Shown here piece after piece: positions 1 through 6,584 of a stretch of 8,277 nt of DNA. The notes beneath the pieces were generated by a model. It was not told the origin of the DNA. It ran no database searches and saw only the letters and a program-made list of their open reading frames with translations. The stretch is taken from contig CAZGJQ010000088.1 of NCBI GenBank assembly GCA_964525815.1, positions 1 through 8,277 on the forward strand, in the 5' to 3' direction. Position numbers and translations under genes: made by a program. This DNA is from UBA1049 sp964525815 (GTDB taxonomy: Bacteria > Bacillota > Clostridia > Oscillospirales > CAG-382). How positions within the stretch are numbered: the first letter of the stretch is position 1; each line of letters begins with the position of its first letter.

Positions 1-51
1 CAGCTTTCATTCCTATTTGTGCTGACGCACAGCGGCAGAATGGAGATTAAA

Positions 52-723
52 ATGATCTACTATGTAGAGGATGATGACAGCATACGAGAGCTTGTCGTCT
101 ATACATTACAGAATTCCGGTTATAAGGCCGTCGGCTTTGAGAACGGAGAGAGTCTCTTCCCCGCTCTGAATACAGGTAAGCCGCAGCTCATTCTGCTGGA
201 CATAATGCTGCCCGGCAGAAGCGGGATTGAAATTCTTAAGCGTCTTCGCTCGGATATATCGACAAAGAGCATTCCCGTAATTATGATAACCGCAAAGAGC
301 AGCGAATATGACAAGGTAATCGGTCTTGATTCCGGAGCGGATGACTACATTACCAAGCCATTTGGTATGATGGAGCTTATCTCTCGCATAAAAGCGGTTC
401 TGAGGCGAACCCAATGCATAGATTCGGATGAGTATTGCTTCAAAACAGTCAGAATTAACACCCGAATGCACATTGTAACGGTTGACGGAGAATCGGTTGA
501 CTTAACATATAAGGAGTTCGAGCTGCTTCTGTTACTGATGAAGAACAAGGGAGCGGTTCTCTCCCGCAATAAGCTCCTTGAGACCATATGGGGATATAGC
601 TTTGACGGCGAAAACAGGACGGTGGATGTACATATCCGTACATTGAGGCAAAAGCTCGGAGCCGCCGGAGATATTATCGAAACGGTGCGGGGGGTCGGTT
701 ACAGAATAGGGGATGCAGGGTGA
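52..723 (+). CDS. OmpR/PhoB-family response regulator
   Basis: DNA-binding response regulator of 223 residues, the normal length for the family. It receives a phosphate from the partner kinase and then binds promoter DNA in the cytoplasm. The receiver domain (about residues 1-118) has the acidic pocket E6/D7/D8, the phospho-acceptor D50 in LLDIMLPG, the switch T80 and the conserved K102 in the KPF motif. A winged-helix DNA-binding domain follows (about 125-220), with LTYKEFELL, the RTVDVHI recognition-helix region and the TVRGVGYR wing. I chose ATG 52 because GGAG at 42-45 lies six bases upstream and the protein then begins MIYYVEDD, directly at the first receiver strand. In-frame GTG 19 and ATG 40 would add a tail that does not fit the family. 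The gene overlaps the kinase gene by four bases. The style resembles clostridial PhoB/PhoP, but no pst or phoU gene is visible, so a role in phosphate control is only inference. Only 51 bases precede it and no promoter could be assigned. Confidence 0.95.
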   Translation: MIYYVEDDDSIRELVVYTLQNSGYKAVGFENGESLFPALNTGKPQLILLDIMLPGRSGIEILKRLRSDISTKSIPVIMITAKSSEYDKVIGLDSGADDYITKPFGMMELISRIKAVLRRTQCIDSDEYCFKTVRINTRMHIVTVDGESVDLTYKEFELLLLLMKNKGAVLSRNKLLETIWGYSFDGENRTVDVHIRTLRQKLGAAGDIIETVRGVGYRIGDAG

Positions 724-2387
724 AAAAGAGGATTTTTCGAAGTATTTGTATCTCTTCGTTGATTGTGCTGCTGTTAACCTCCGTTTTAATCAGCAGCGTG
801 ATGTACAGAAACTCTGCCGAGCAGCTTAAACGGGAAGTCATAAACGAAATGCTTTATGTTCGTATAGCTGTCGAAATGTCCGATAATAACAGCTTTGCAT
901 ATATTTCCGCTGTAGGAGAAGAGAGCAAAAACAGAATCACCCTGATTTCGCCCGAAGGTGTTGTATTGTATGATAACTCCGCCTCTACCGAGAGCATGGA
1001 TAATCACCTTTATAGACCGGAGGTGCAATCTGCTTTTAAAACGGGATACGGTGAGGTTACCCGTTTATCCGATACTATCGGCGAAGAAACGTATTATTAT
1101 GCGGTCAAGCTCAGCGACGGGAATGTTCTGAGGGTTGCCTGTACGATAAAAACCGCTTTTGGTATTATGGGAAGATCATCCTCCTTCATTATTTTGATTA
1201 TAATAGGAATCCTAATCATTTCTATCGTTATAGCGCGAAACATAACCAACTCCATAATAAACCCGATTAATAGCTTGGACTTAGACAAACCGCTTTCCAA
1301 CGACACCTATGAAGAGCTGTCCCCGCTGCTGAACAGAATGGATAAGCAGAGTAAAAAAATATCTCAGCAGCTATCCGAACTGACCGCACAGCAAAAAGAA
1401 TTTGACTACATCACCGGGAGCATGAACGAGGGGCTGATCATTTTCGGAGAAAACGGCAGGATATTGACCGCTAATAAGAGCGCAAGAACCATGCTTGGCA
1501 ATAATACAGGGAGCTCATATCTTGAGCTGTGCCGAGATCCCGATTATATAAAAACAGTCGAGGCTGCGCTGAGCGGTCTTTCCATGAATGCAAGACTCGA
1601 AAAAAGAGGCAGAATATATCAGCTTTCCGCAAACCCAGTCGAGGAAAGGTCAAAAACATATGCCGCTGTACTTTTTATGGTTGACATTACCGACAAGGAA
1701 CGGGGAGAGAAAATGCGTCGGGAGTTCTCTGCCAATGTGTCTCACGAACTAAAAACACCGTTAACCTCCATTCTGGGCTATGCCGAGATAATTGGCAACG
1801 GAATAGCAAAAAAAGAGGATGTTCCCCGCTTCGCAAATAAGATTCATTCCGAGGCGGCACGGTTACTTTCTCTGATTGAGGATATTATCCGTTTATCAAG
1901 GCTGGACGAGGGAGAGATACAGCAGAACTTCACACCTGTTGATTTGGGTATAGTATGCAAGACAGTTATCTCCGAGCTGTCCGAAAAAGCCAAAGCGCAA
2001 AGAGTGGATGTTACATTCGAGGGAATCGCTGCACAGATTCAAGGCTCAGAATCCGTTCTTCACGAAATGATTTATAACCTGTGTGATAATGCTATCGTTT
2101 ACAATAAGGAAAAGGGTAGAGTCAAGGTTAAGGTATCGTCTGACAAGGGCAAAACCGTACTTTCGGTATCGGATACGGGTATAGGAATAGCACCCGAGGA
2201 TAAGGAGCGCATTTTCGAGCGCTTTTACCGTGCCGACAAGAGCCACTCAAAAAATACGGGAGGCACAGGTCTCGGGCTCTCCATAGTAAAGCACGCCGCT
2301 CTGATTCACGGCGGTAAAATAACCCTTGAGAGCAAGCTGAATTCAGGAACTACAGTGACGATTATTTTTGATCAGAGCGGCGTTTAG
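720..2387 (+). CDS. PhoR-like sensor histidine kinase with PAS domain
   Basis: Membrane sensor kinase of 555 residues, cognate partner of the preceding response regulator. Order of domains: transmembrane helix about 7-28; extracytoplasmic sensor about 29-152; second helix about 154-172; a short HAMP-like linker (about 173-220); a PAS domain (about 225-325) opening with the NEGLIIF region; the HisKA dimerisation helix with H342 in SHELKTPLTS as the phospho-accepting histidine; and a HATPase domain with N453/N457 (N box), DTGIGI at 485-490 (G1), FERFYR (F box) and GGTGLGL at 514-520 (G2). All catalytic motifs are intact. The GTG start at 720 overlaps the regulator's TGA stop (GTGA). AGGGGA at 708-713 lies six bases before it, which points to translational coupling. 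The external sensor region has no motif I recognise, so the signal is unknown. PhoR-type phosphate sensing is a family analogy only. Confidence 0.94.
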   Translation: MKKRIFRSICISSLIVLLLTSVLISSVMYRNSAEQLKREVINEMLYVRIAVEMSDNNSFAYISAVGEESKNRITLISPEGVVLYDNSASTESMDNHLYRPEVQSAFKTGYGEVTRLSDTIGEETYYYAVKLSDGNVLRVACTIKTAFGIMGRSSSFIILIIIGILIISIVIARNITNSIINPINSLDLDKPLSNDTYEELSPLLNRMDKQSKKISQQLSELTAQQKEFDYITGSMNEGLIIFGENGRILTANKSARTMLGNNTGSSYLELCRDPDYIKTVEAALSGLSMNARLEKRGRIYQLSANPVEERSKTYAAVLFMVDITDKERGEKMRREFSANVSHELKTPLTSILGYAEIIGNGIAKKEDVPRFANKIHSEAARLLSLIEDIIRLSRLDEGEIQQNFTPVDLGIVCKTVISELSEKAKAQRVDVTFEGIAAQIQGSESVLHEMIYNLCDNAIVYNKEKGRVKVKVSSDKGKTVLSVSDTGIGIAPEDKERIFERFYRADKSHSKNTGGTGLGLSIVKHAALIHGGKITLESKLNSGTTVTIIFDQSGV

Positions 2388-2484
2388 GTGTATTTCAATA
2401 TAAACGGCTTGTACTCTGATATTAAGGCTTCCAGCTTATCAATATCCTTTGACGCTTGGGCTGCCAATCCGTCAATACACTCAT
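2384..2484 (-). pseudogene. Possible N-terminal fragment of a SigI-like sigma factor
   Basis: On the minus strand a frame of 34 codons ends at TAA 2386-2384, overlapping the kinase stop codon. It contains the stretch SKDIDKLEALISEYKPF followed by ILKYT. This resembles, from memory, the start of SigI-type sigma factors, where a segment like ELIEQYKPFIAK leads into sigma region 2. Just upstream is a good Shine-Dalgarno, GGGGAG at 2496-2491, six bases before ATG 2484-2482. That ATG is one base out of register with the sigma-like frame, and the sigma-like frame has a stop (TAA, 2488-2486) immediately before it. The resemblance stops at the kinase gene end, so the remaining ~200 residues of a sigma factor are absent. 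I infer a frameshifted, truncated relic left by a rearrangement. It could also be chance, since the match is short and I could not run an alignment. Confidence 0.33.
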
Positions 2485-2551
2485 ATTACTCTCCCCGTCT
2501 CAAGGAGTTTGTTATTCTTTGGAAGGAAATCATGGATGCTTGCAAAAAACC

Positions 2552-2590
2552 AAACAGCCGACCGGTACGAGTTTTACCGGTCGGTTGTTT
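2552..2590. terminator. Bidirectional intrinsic terminator
   Basis: An inverted repeat with a 16-bp stem: left arm AAACAGCCGACCGGTA (2552-2567), right arm TACCGGTCGGTTGTTT (2575-2590), with one G-T wobble and a 7-base loop. On the plus strand the right arm ends in TTGTTTTC, about 165 bases after the kinase stop. On the minus strand the arm is followed by GGTTTTTTG, about 95 bases after the RCC1/dockerin gene stop. Its place between convergent genes and the T-rich tails on both sides suit termination in both directions; the minus-strand tail is the better one. Confidence 0.8.
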
Positions 2591-2684
2591 TCAAAAATGT
2601 ATGTGCACCAAAGAATGAATGTTGGAGGTGTTATATCCTTTATTTTATCCACCGTAATAAGCTTATACTCTAAGTAAGACAGCT

Positions 2685-3629
2685 CTATTCGTATAAATTA
2701 TGCGTACCGAGAAAGTGCCGTTTTATCTTGACATAATCCTTTGAGGTAGGGAGCGGCGTATCCTCCAGACATGCCGCCTTGAGTTGCACCTCGTCTAACT
2801 CCACTGTACCGAGGAAAGCTCTTTTTGCATACAGATAATCCTTGGACTTAATTTCACCGTCTCCGTCGATGTCACCCTTGACTGCAACCGTATAATAAAT
2901 GCCGTAACAGCTTATTACACATCCCGTGCCGACATAGTCCGTGTCAATCAACTCGTTGCCTTTGGCATTATGAATACTAACTTCGTCTGTCTCAAACGCC
3001 GCTTTTATGTCGCCTACCGTCTGTTTGTCTCTGATACCTGTTACGTACCCTTCGTCCAAAACGAAGGGGAAATCAGGACATGCCACTCTCATTATTTCGA
3101 TAGGAATTGTTGTATCATAACCATTCCCGAGCTGACCGTAGTAATTATTACCCCAAGCCCAAAGTGTGCCGTCCTCTTTTATGGCTAAGGTATGACCACC
3201 TCCTGCCGACACCGTCAAAACACTATCCATTATCATTGCAGGACTGTATATTGTCCTATCCGTGCCATCACCAAGCTCTCCGGTAGAATTATTACCCCAT
3301 GCCCAAAGCGTGCCGTCCTCCTTTATTGCAAAAGAATAAAAGACGCCTGTCGATATTGACACAACTCCATCCATTATCTTTACAGGAGCGTGTCTGTCTG
3401 TTGTTGTTCCGTCACCAAGCTGACCAGAATAATTACTTCCCCACGCCCAAAGTGTGCCGTCCTCCTTTATTGCTAAGGAATGCCAATCGCCAGCAGCTAT
3501 TCTGCTGTTATCCCCTTCTCTGACATATGCAAAACCATCAATTTCACTTGTGTTCTCAGCTGATACAGACATTACTCCAAGCGGTATTAGCATTAATACC
3601 GCTAATAGTGTAGAAACAATTGTTTTCAT
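2685..3629 (-). CDS. Secreted RCC1-repeat protein with dockerin-like C-terminus
   Basis: A 314-residue exported protein of unknown function. It begins with a signal peptide (MKTIV, a hydrophobic core, then cleavage probably after SVSA near residue 24). Residues 43-90, 91-138 and 139-180 are three RCC1-type repeats, each with AIKEDGTLWAWG followed by a G(Q/E)LG(D/N)G motif. A linker domain (about 184-250) follows, then a dockerin-like segment (252-312). The first calcium loop is intact (D253, D255, D257, D264), while the second (around 287-298) has lost most ligands and keeps only the KDYVKIKR helix. Complete RCC1 propellers have seven blades, so three repeats cannot close one ring alone. The dockerin family usually anchors proteins to cohesins, and none is visible here. 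GGGAG at 3643-3639 sits eight bases before the ATG. The gene stands alone, converges with the two-component operon and probably ends at the 2552-2590 hairpin. Confidence 0.85.
   Translation of the reverse strand: MKTIVSTLLAVLMLIPLGVMSVSAENTSEIDGFAYVREGDNSRIAAGDWHSLAIKEDGTLWAWGSNYSGQLGDGTTTDRHAPVKIMDGVVSISTGVFYSFAIKEDGTLWAWGNNSTGELGDGTDRTIYSPAMIMDSVLTVSAGGGHTLAIKEDGTLWAWGNNYYGQLGNGYDTTIPIEIMRVACPDFPFVLDEGYVTGIRDKQTVGDIKAAFETDEVSIHNAKGNELIDTDYVGTGCVISCYGIYYTVAVKGDIDGDGEIKSKDYLYAKRAFLGTVELDEVQLKAACLEDTPLPTSKDYVKIKRHFLGTHNLYE
3090..3503 (-). repeat. Tandem RCC1 coding repeats, 144-bp period
   Basis: Three in-frame tandem units of 48 codons lie within the RCC1/dockerin gene. The same DNA block (aaag[t/c]gtgccgtcctc on the plus strand) begins at 3161, 3305 and 3449, which is exactly 144 bases apart each time. 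The third protein unit is cut short and diverges after about 42 residues. The strong DNA-level similarity suggests recent duplication or gene conversion among units, so copy number may differ between strains. Confidence 0.85.
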
Positions 3630-3869
3630 TATGCATTCTCCCTTTTTATATATTACTTTTACAAATTATGCTTGCATAAGAAGCGCCGTTTTATCTTGAC
3701 ATAATCCTTAACAGTGGGTAACTGCTTATCCTCCAGACGCACCACCACAGGATGTACTTATACTTATATATCATTATATAATCCCCCCCTTGTCATTCCA
3801 TGTCGAAATTTATCAGTCTTTATGCTGTTCAAAATCCACCGGCCTCCTTATAATGTGTTTTTATATCTA
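3630..3869. other. Intergenic region between radical SAM and RCC1 genes
   Basis: A 240-base gap between two minus-strand genes. Besides the dockerin-tail remnant (3659-3757) it holds a run of seven C on the plus strand (3783-3789) and a full Shine-Dalgarno, AAGGAGG, on the minus strand at 3849-3843 with no convincing gene behind it. The only open frame there is a 22-codon TTG-start ORF at 3832-3764, which I do not call as a gene. I see AT-rich TATAAT-like sequence near 3770-3781 but no matching -35 box at a proper distance, so the promoter of the RCC1 gene is not placed. No terminator hairpin for the radical SAM operon is evident. Confidence 0.6.
3659..3757 (-). pseudogene. 3' remnant of a second copy of the dockerin gene
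   Basis: The minus strand encodes, up to a TAA at 3661-3659, a 32-codon open stretch whose last 25 residues contain LEDKQLPTVKDYVKIKRRF. This matches the end of the neighbouring gene (LEDTPLPTSKDYVKIKRHF), with 19 of 25 residues identical by hand count. At DNA level 3663-3739 aligns without gaps to 2695-2771 at a constant offset of 968 bases, about 60 of 77 bases identical, including an unbroken 25-base match (3685-3709 versus 2717-2741). There is no start codon, signal peptide or upstream domain: an in-frame TAA lies just before 3757. It is the leftover tail of a deleted paralogue and now lies in the leader region of the intact gene. Confidence 0.8.
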
Positions 3870-4748
3870 CTAACTCAACTCAAAAAAACTAAGCTGTTCG
3901 CTCGGCTGTTCCGTCGGAAACTCCCGCATATACCCGAATATTTCACCCACATCATACAAAATACCATGCGCTTTGCACTCACCCCGGAATATCTTCATCA
4001 GCCTGTCGCTGTTATCGCTGTAACACTCGTATGCATAACCGAACTTCTTTATATACCGCTGCTTCAGACCTGGAAAATGCTTGTCAAACTGTGAATACAG
4101 GTATTCCCTGTCCCCCTCTCTAAGGGTCACGCCCATACCGAAGCAGATAATTCCCTTTACCCTTGCCTGTATGCAGTAGGACAGGATCCCCCTGAGGTTT
4201 TCCTCGGTGTCGTTTAAATAAGGCAGTATAGGAGTAAGCCAGACAATGGTCGGAATACCGTTATCCCTCAGAATATTGAGTGTCTCAAGCCGTTCCTTTG
4301 TACCGCTGACATACGGCTCAATAATCCGGCACAGGTCTTCGTCATAGGTGGTAAGCGTCATCTGAACTACACACTTTGTTTTATCGCTTATTCTTTTTAG
4401 CAGATCAAGGTCACGCAGAATTCGGCTTGATTTTGTCAGGATTGACAGCCCGAAGCCCTGCCGTTCGATTGCATCGAGGCAGCGGCGGGTATACATGAGC
4501 TCTTCCTCAAGGTGTATATACGGGTCGCACATTGAGCCTGTGCCTATCATACATTTTTTTCGCTTGCGCAAGAGCTCCGCTTCCAGCATCTCCGGAGCGT
4601 TTTGTTTTACCTCTATATCCTCAAAATCATGCTGCATCTGATAGCATTTGCTCCGTGAATCGCAGTAAATACAGCCGTGCGAACAGCCACGGTAAATGTT
4701 CATCCCGTTTTTAGGCGAAAGTATTGTCTTATATTTTTTGTAATGCAT
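3870..4748 (-). CDS. SPL-family (SplB-like) radical SAM protein
   Basis: A 292-residue cytoplasmic radical SAM enzyme of the COG1533 / spore-photoproduct-lyase-like group. The cluster motif is C22xxxC26xxC29 in YRGCSHGCIYCDSRS, which binds a [4Fe-4S] cluster that cleaves S-adenosylmethionine. Later family motifs are GTGSMCDPY (69-77), LTKSSR (104-109), QMTLTT (129-134), IIEP (142-145) and PILPYLND (173-180), all as expected for this group. There is no SPASM or B12 domain. Members are widely distributed and mostly uncharacterised, so true DNA photoproduct repair cannot be assumed. The ATG at 4748 is 36 bases after the stop of the second ABC gene, so it is probably the last gene of that operon. 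The Shine-Dalgarno is unusual: AAGGGT followed by nine G, ending six bases before the ATG. A second ATG at 4752-4750, one base out of register, would give a 7-codon overlapping ORF. Confidence 0.9.
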   Translation of the reverse strand: MHYKKYKTILSPKNGMNIYRGCSHGCIYCDSRSKCYQMQHDFEDIEVKQNAPEMLEAELLRKRKKCMIGTGSMCDPYIHLEEELMYTRRCLDAIERQGFGLSILTKSSRILRDLDLLKRISDKTKCVVQMTLTTYDEDLCRIIEPYVSGTKERLETLNILRDNGIPTIVWLTPILPYLNDTEENLRGILSYCIQARVKGIICFGMGVTLREGDREYLYSQFDKHFPGLKQRYIKKFGYAYECYSDNSDRLMKIFRGECKAHGILYDVGEIFGYMREFPTEQPSEQLSFFELS

Positions 4749-4754
4749 CCATTA

Positions 4755-4763
4755 CCCCCCCCC
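4755..4763 (-). repeat. Nine-G homopolymer at the radical SAM ribosome binding site
   Basis: A run of nine C on the plus strand, read as nine G on the coding strand, forms most of the Shine-Dalgarno region of the radical SAM gene and ends six bases before its ATG. Runs of this length can gain or lose bases by polymerase slippage. Any such change would alter ribosome binding strength or spacing but not the protein sequence. Confidence 0.75.
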
Positions 4764-4784
4764 ACCCTTAGAAAATATGACCGA

Positions 4785-6584
4785 CTATCTGTATTTCAAC
4801 GCCTGAAGATTGAACATTTCTGCGTATTTTCCGTTCTGAGCAATAAGCTTGCTGTGGTTCCCGCTTTCTATTATACGGCCGTTTTCCAGCATATAAATAC
4901 TGTCTACCATCCGGGTTGTGGATAGCCTGTGCGATATTATTATCACTGTTTTGTCCCTTGCCAGGTCCAGGACGGTGCGGTTTAGCCTGTATTCGGATAG
5001 CGGGTCAAGTGCGGATGACGGTTCATCAAATATAAGCACCGAGGCATCGGAATATAGAACCCGGGAAATGGCAACCTTCTGCGCTTCACCTCCGGAAAGA
5101 TTGACACCGTTGTTGTCAAACTCCTTTGTCATCGGCGTGTCAAGTCCCATCGGAAGCGTATCAAACCGCTCGTAAAAATCGGTTTTTTCAAACACATCAA
5201 GGGTTTTTATCCTGTCCGGCAGCTCGGTTGACATTGTTATGTTTTCTCCGAGAGTTGCCGCCATGATTTCATATTCCTGGAACACAGCACCGAATTGCTT
5301 ACGGTAATCCGATAATCCGTACTCGCTTATTCCGCTCCCGTCATACAGTATTTCGCCCTCAATCGGGTCATGTAGCCGCATGAGCAGCTTTATGAGCGTG
5401 CTTTTTCCCGCTCCGTTATATCCGACAAGAGCTATTTTCTCTCCTTTTTTAACTGTCAGGTTTATATTATGGAGCGAATTTTTGTCACTTCCGGGATATG
5501 CAAACGAAACATTCTTTAAAGATATAACGCCCAAACCCGGCATTGCTCTTGTTCCGTTATCGGTTATTTTATTCTCAGTCTCAAGAAAAGAGCGCATTTT
5601 CTCCAAATACATGCTGTGCTCTTGAAACTGCGGGATCACGGAAATAAGCTCGTCTACGTTGTTCTTGAGCCTTCTGGATGCGTTATACAATGCAACCATT
5701 GCACCGTAACCAAACTCACCTGCTGCCAGAGTTTTGTACAGAAGATACGAAAGATACAGCCCGTCAAAGGTCAGCAGGTTCTGCATAACCGAGGCTGAAT
5801 AATTCAACATAAGCAGCTTCCTGCTATGATTGTTTACCGTCTGCTCCATTTTATCGCTTGATTCCTTATAGTCCTCAAACAATTTTTCCTGCATTTGGCT
5901 CATCCGCAGGTCCTTTGCATAATCCGCAAGATAAAAAACCCTGTTTATATAGTCGCGGCGCCGCTCAAAGGGACGCTTTTTTTCCTCCAACCGCATTCTG
6001 GTTTTATTTGAAAGCATACGAAGGGAAAGCACAAGCGAAAGTGTTATTATCACGAAAACTATACCGATCATATCAACGGTGATCATGAATGCACCCAGAC
6101 AGATCAATAATGCAACAGTTCCGATAAGTCGGGACAGGGTTTTTAGGCAACCTGTTACATGCTCGGGCGCCTCCCTCATCGCCCACACAAAGTCGTTATA
6201 AAACTCGGGGTCGTCGTATTTTTCTATATCCATATTTACCGCTTTTCTGTACAGGGTCAGCTTTAGCTCCTTGTCTATCCGCTCGGAATGCCTGGGTAAT
6301 ATATGAGAGTTCAAATAGGGTCCTATAATTATCTTTATAAGAATAAGAATGGTCATGGGAATAAAGAAAATTAAAATGCTTGAGAAAGGTCTTCCATTTT
6401 CAATGCAATCTATAATGTAAGCAACTAAAAAGGTGTGCTCAAACATTGTGGTAACCTCGTTCCCCACATCCAGCGCTATGTTGCCTATAACATATGTAGG
6501 ACTGATTCTGTACAGCGTCCTGATAGCAAAAAGATTGTTTGAAAAAATACGCCTGTGCGAATTCTTGTCATTGGTTTTATGCAT
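4785..6584 (-). CDS. ABC exporter half-transporter, second gene of pair
   Basis: A 599-residue membrane protein with a fused transmembrane and ATPase domain, typical length for an exporter half. Hydrophobic segments lie at about 30-60, 68-90, 152-170, 172-190 and 258-300. Family marks in the cytoplasmic loops include PEFYND (126-131) and RRRDYINRVFYL (208-219). The ATPase domain (about 353-590) has Walker A GYNGAGKS (388-395), Q-loop Q436, signature LSGGE (496-500), Walker B VLIFDEP with D520 and catalytic E521, D-loop SALD and switch H552. Its ATG overlaps the end of the preceding ABC gene by eight bases (ATGCATAA), and AGGTGA lies five bases upstream, so translation is probably coupled. It very likely pairs with that neighbour as a heterodimer. 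The export substrate (peptide, lipid or drug) is not shown by the sequence; resemblance to peptide-exporter families is only an impression. Confidence 0.92.
   Translation of the reverse strand: MHKTNDKNSHRRIFSNNLFAIRTLYRISPTYVIGNIALDVGNEVTTMFEHTFLVAYIIDCIENGRPFSSILIFFIPMTILILIKIIIGPYLNSHILPRHSERIDKELKLTLYRKAVNMDIEKYDDPEFYNDFVWAMREAPEHVTGCLKTLSRLIGTVALLICLGAFMITVDMIGIVFVIITLSLVLSLRMLSNKTRMRLEEKKRPFERRRDYINRVFYLADYAKDLRMSQMQEKLFEDYKESSDKMEQTVNNHSRKLLMLNYSASVMQNLLTFDGLYLSYLLYKTLAAGEFGYGAMVALYNASRRLKNNVDELISVIPQFQEHSMYLEKMRSFLETENKITDNGTRAMPGLGVISLKNVSFAYPGSDKNSLHNINLTVKKGEKIALVGYNGAGKSTLIKLLMRLHDPIEGEILYDGSGISEYGLSDYRKQFGAVFQEYEIMAATLGENITMSTELPDRIKTLDVFEKTDFYERFDTLPMGLDTPMTKEFDNNGVNLSGGEAQKVAISRVLYSDASVLIFDEPSSALDPLSEYRLNRTVLDLARDKTVIIISHRLSTTRMVDSIYMLENGRIIESGNHSKLIAQNGKYAEMFNLQALKYR

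Noticed and set aside
18..33. Small hairpins before the response regulator (TGTGC/GCACA or GCTG/CAGC)
   Set aside because: Stems of four or five base pairs are too weak to call a terminator or regulatory element, and too little upstream sequence is present.
2615..2677. 20-codon plus-strand ORF (MNVGGVISFILSTVISLYSK) that looks like a small hydrophobic, toxin-like peptide
   Set aside because: It has no good Shine-Dalgarno before the ATG, lies just after the terminator hairpin with no visible promoter, and no antisense RNA features could be identified. Hydrophobic 20-mers arise often by chance in AT-rich DNA.
2388..2677. Three overlapping plus-strand ORFs of 73-76 codons between the kinase and RCC1 genes
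   Set aside because: They run straight through the terminator hairpin, lack family resemblance and ribosome binding sites, and overlap one another in different frames.
3672..3778. Minus-strand 28-codon ORF starting ATG at 3778 behind AAGGGGGGG, rich in Trp and Tyr
   Set aside because: It is out of frame with the dockerin remnant it crosses, which has recognisable coding ancestry in another frame, so the ORF is most likely accidental.
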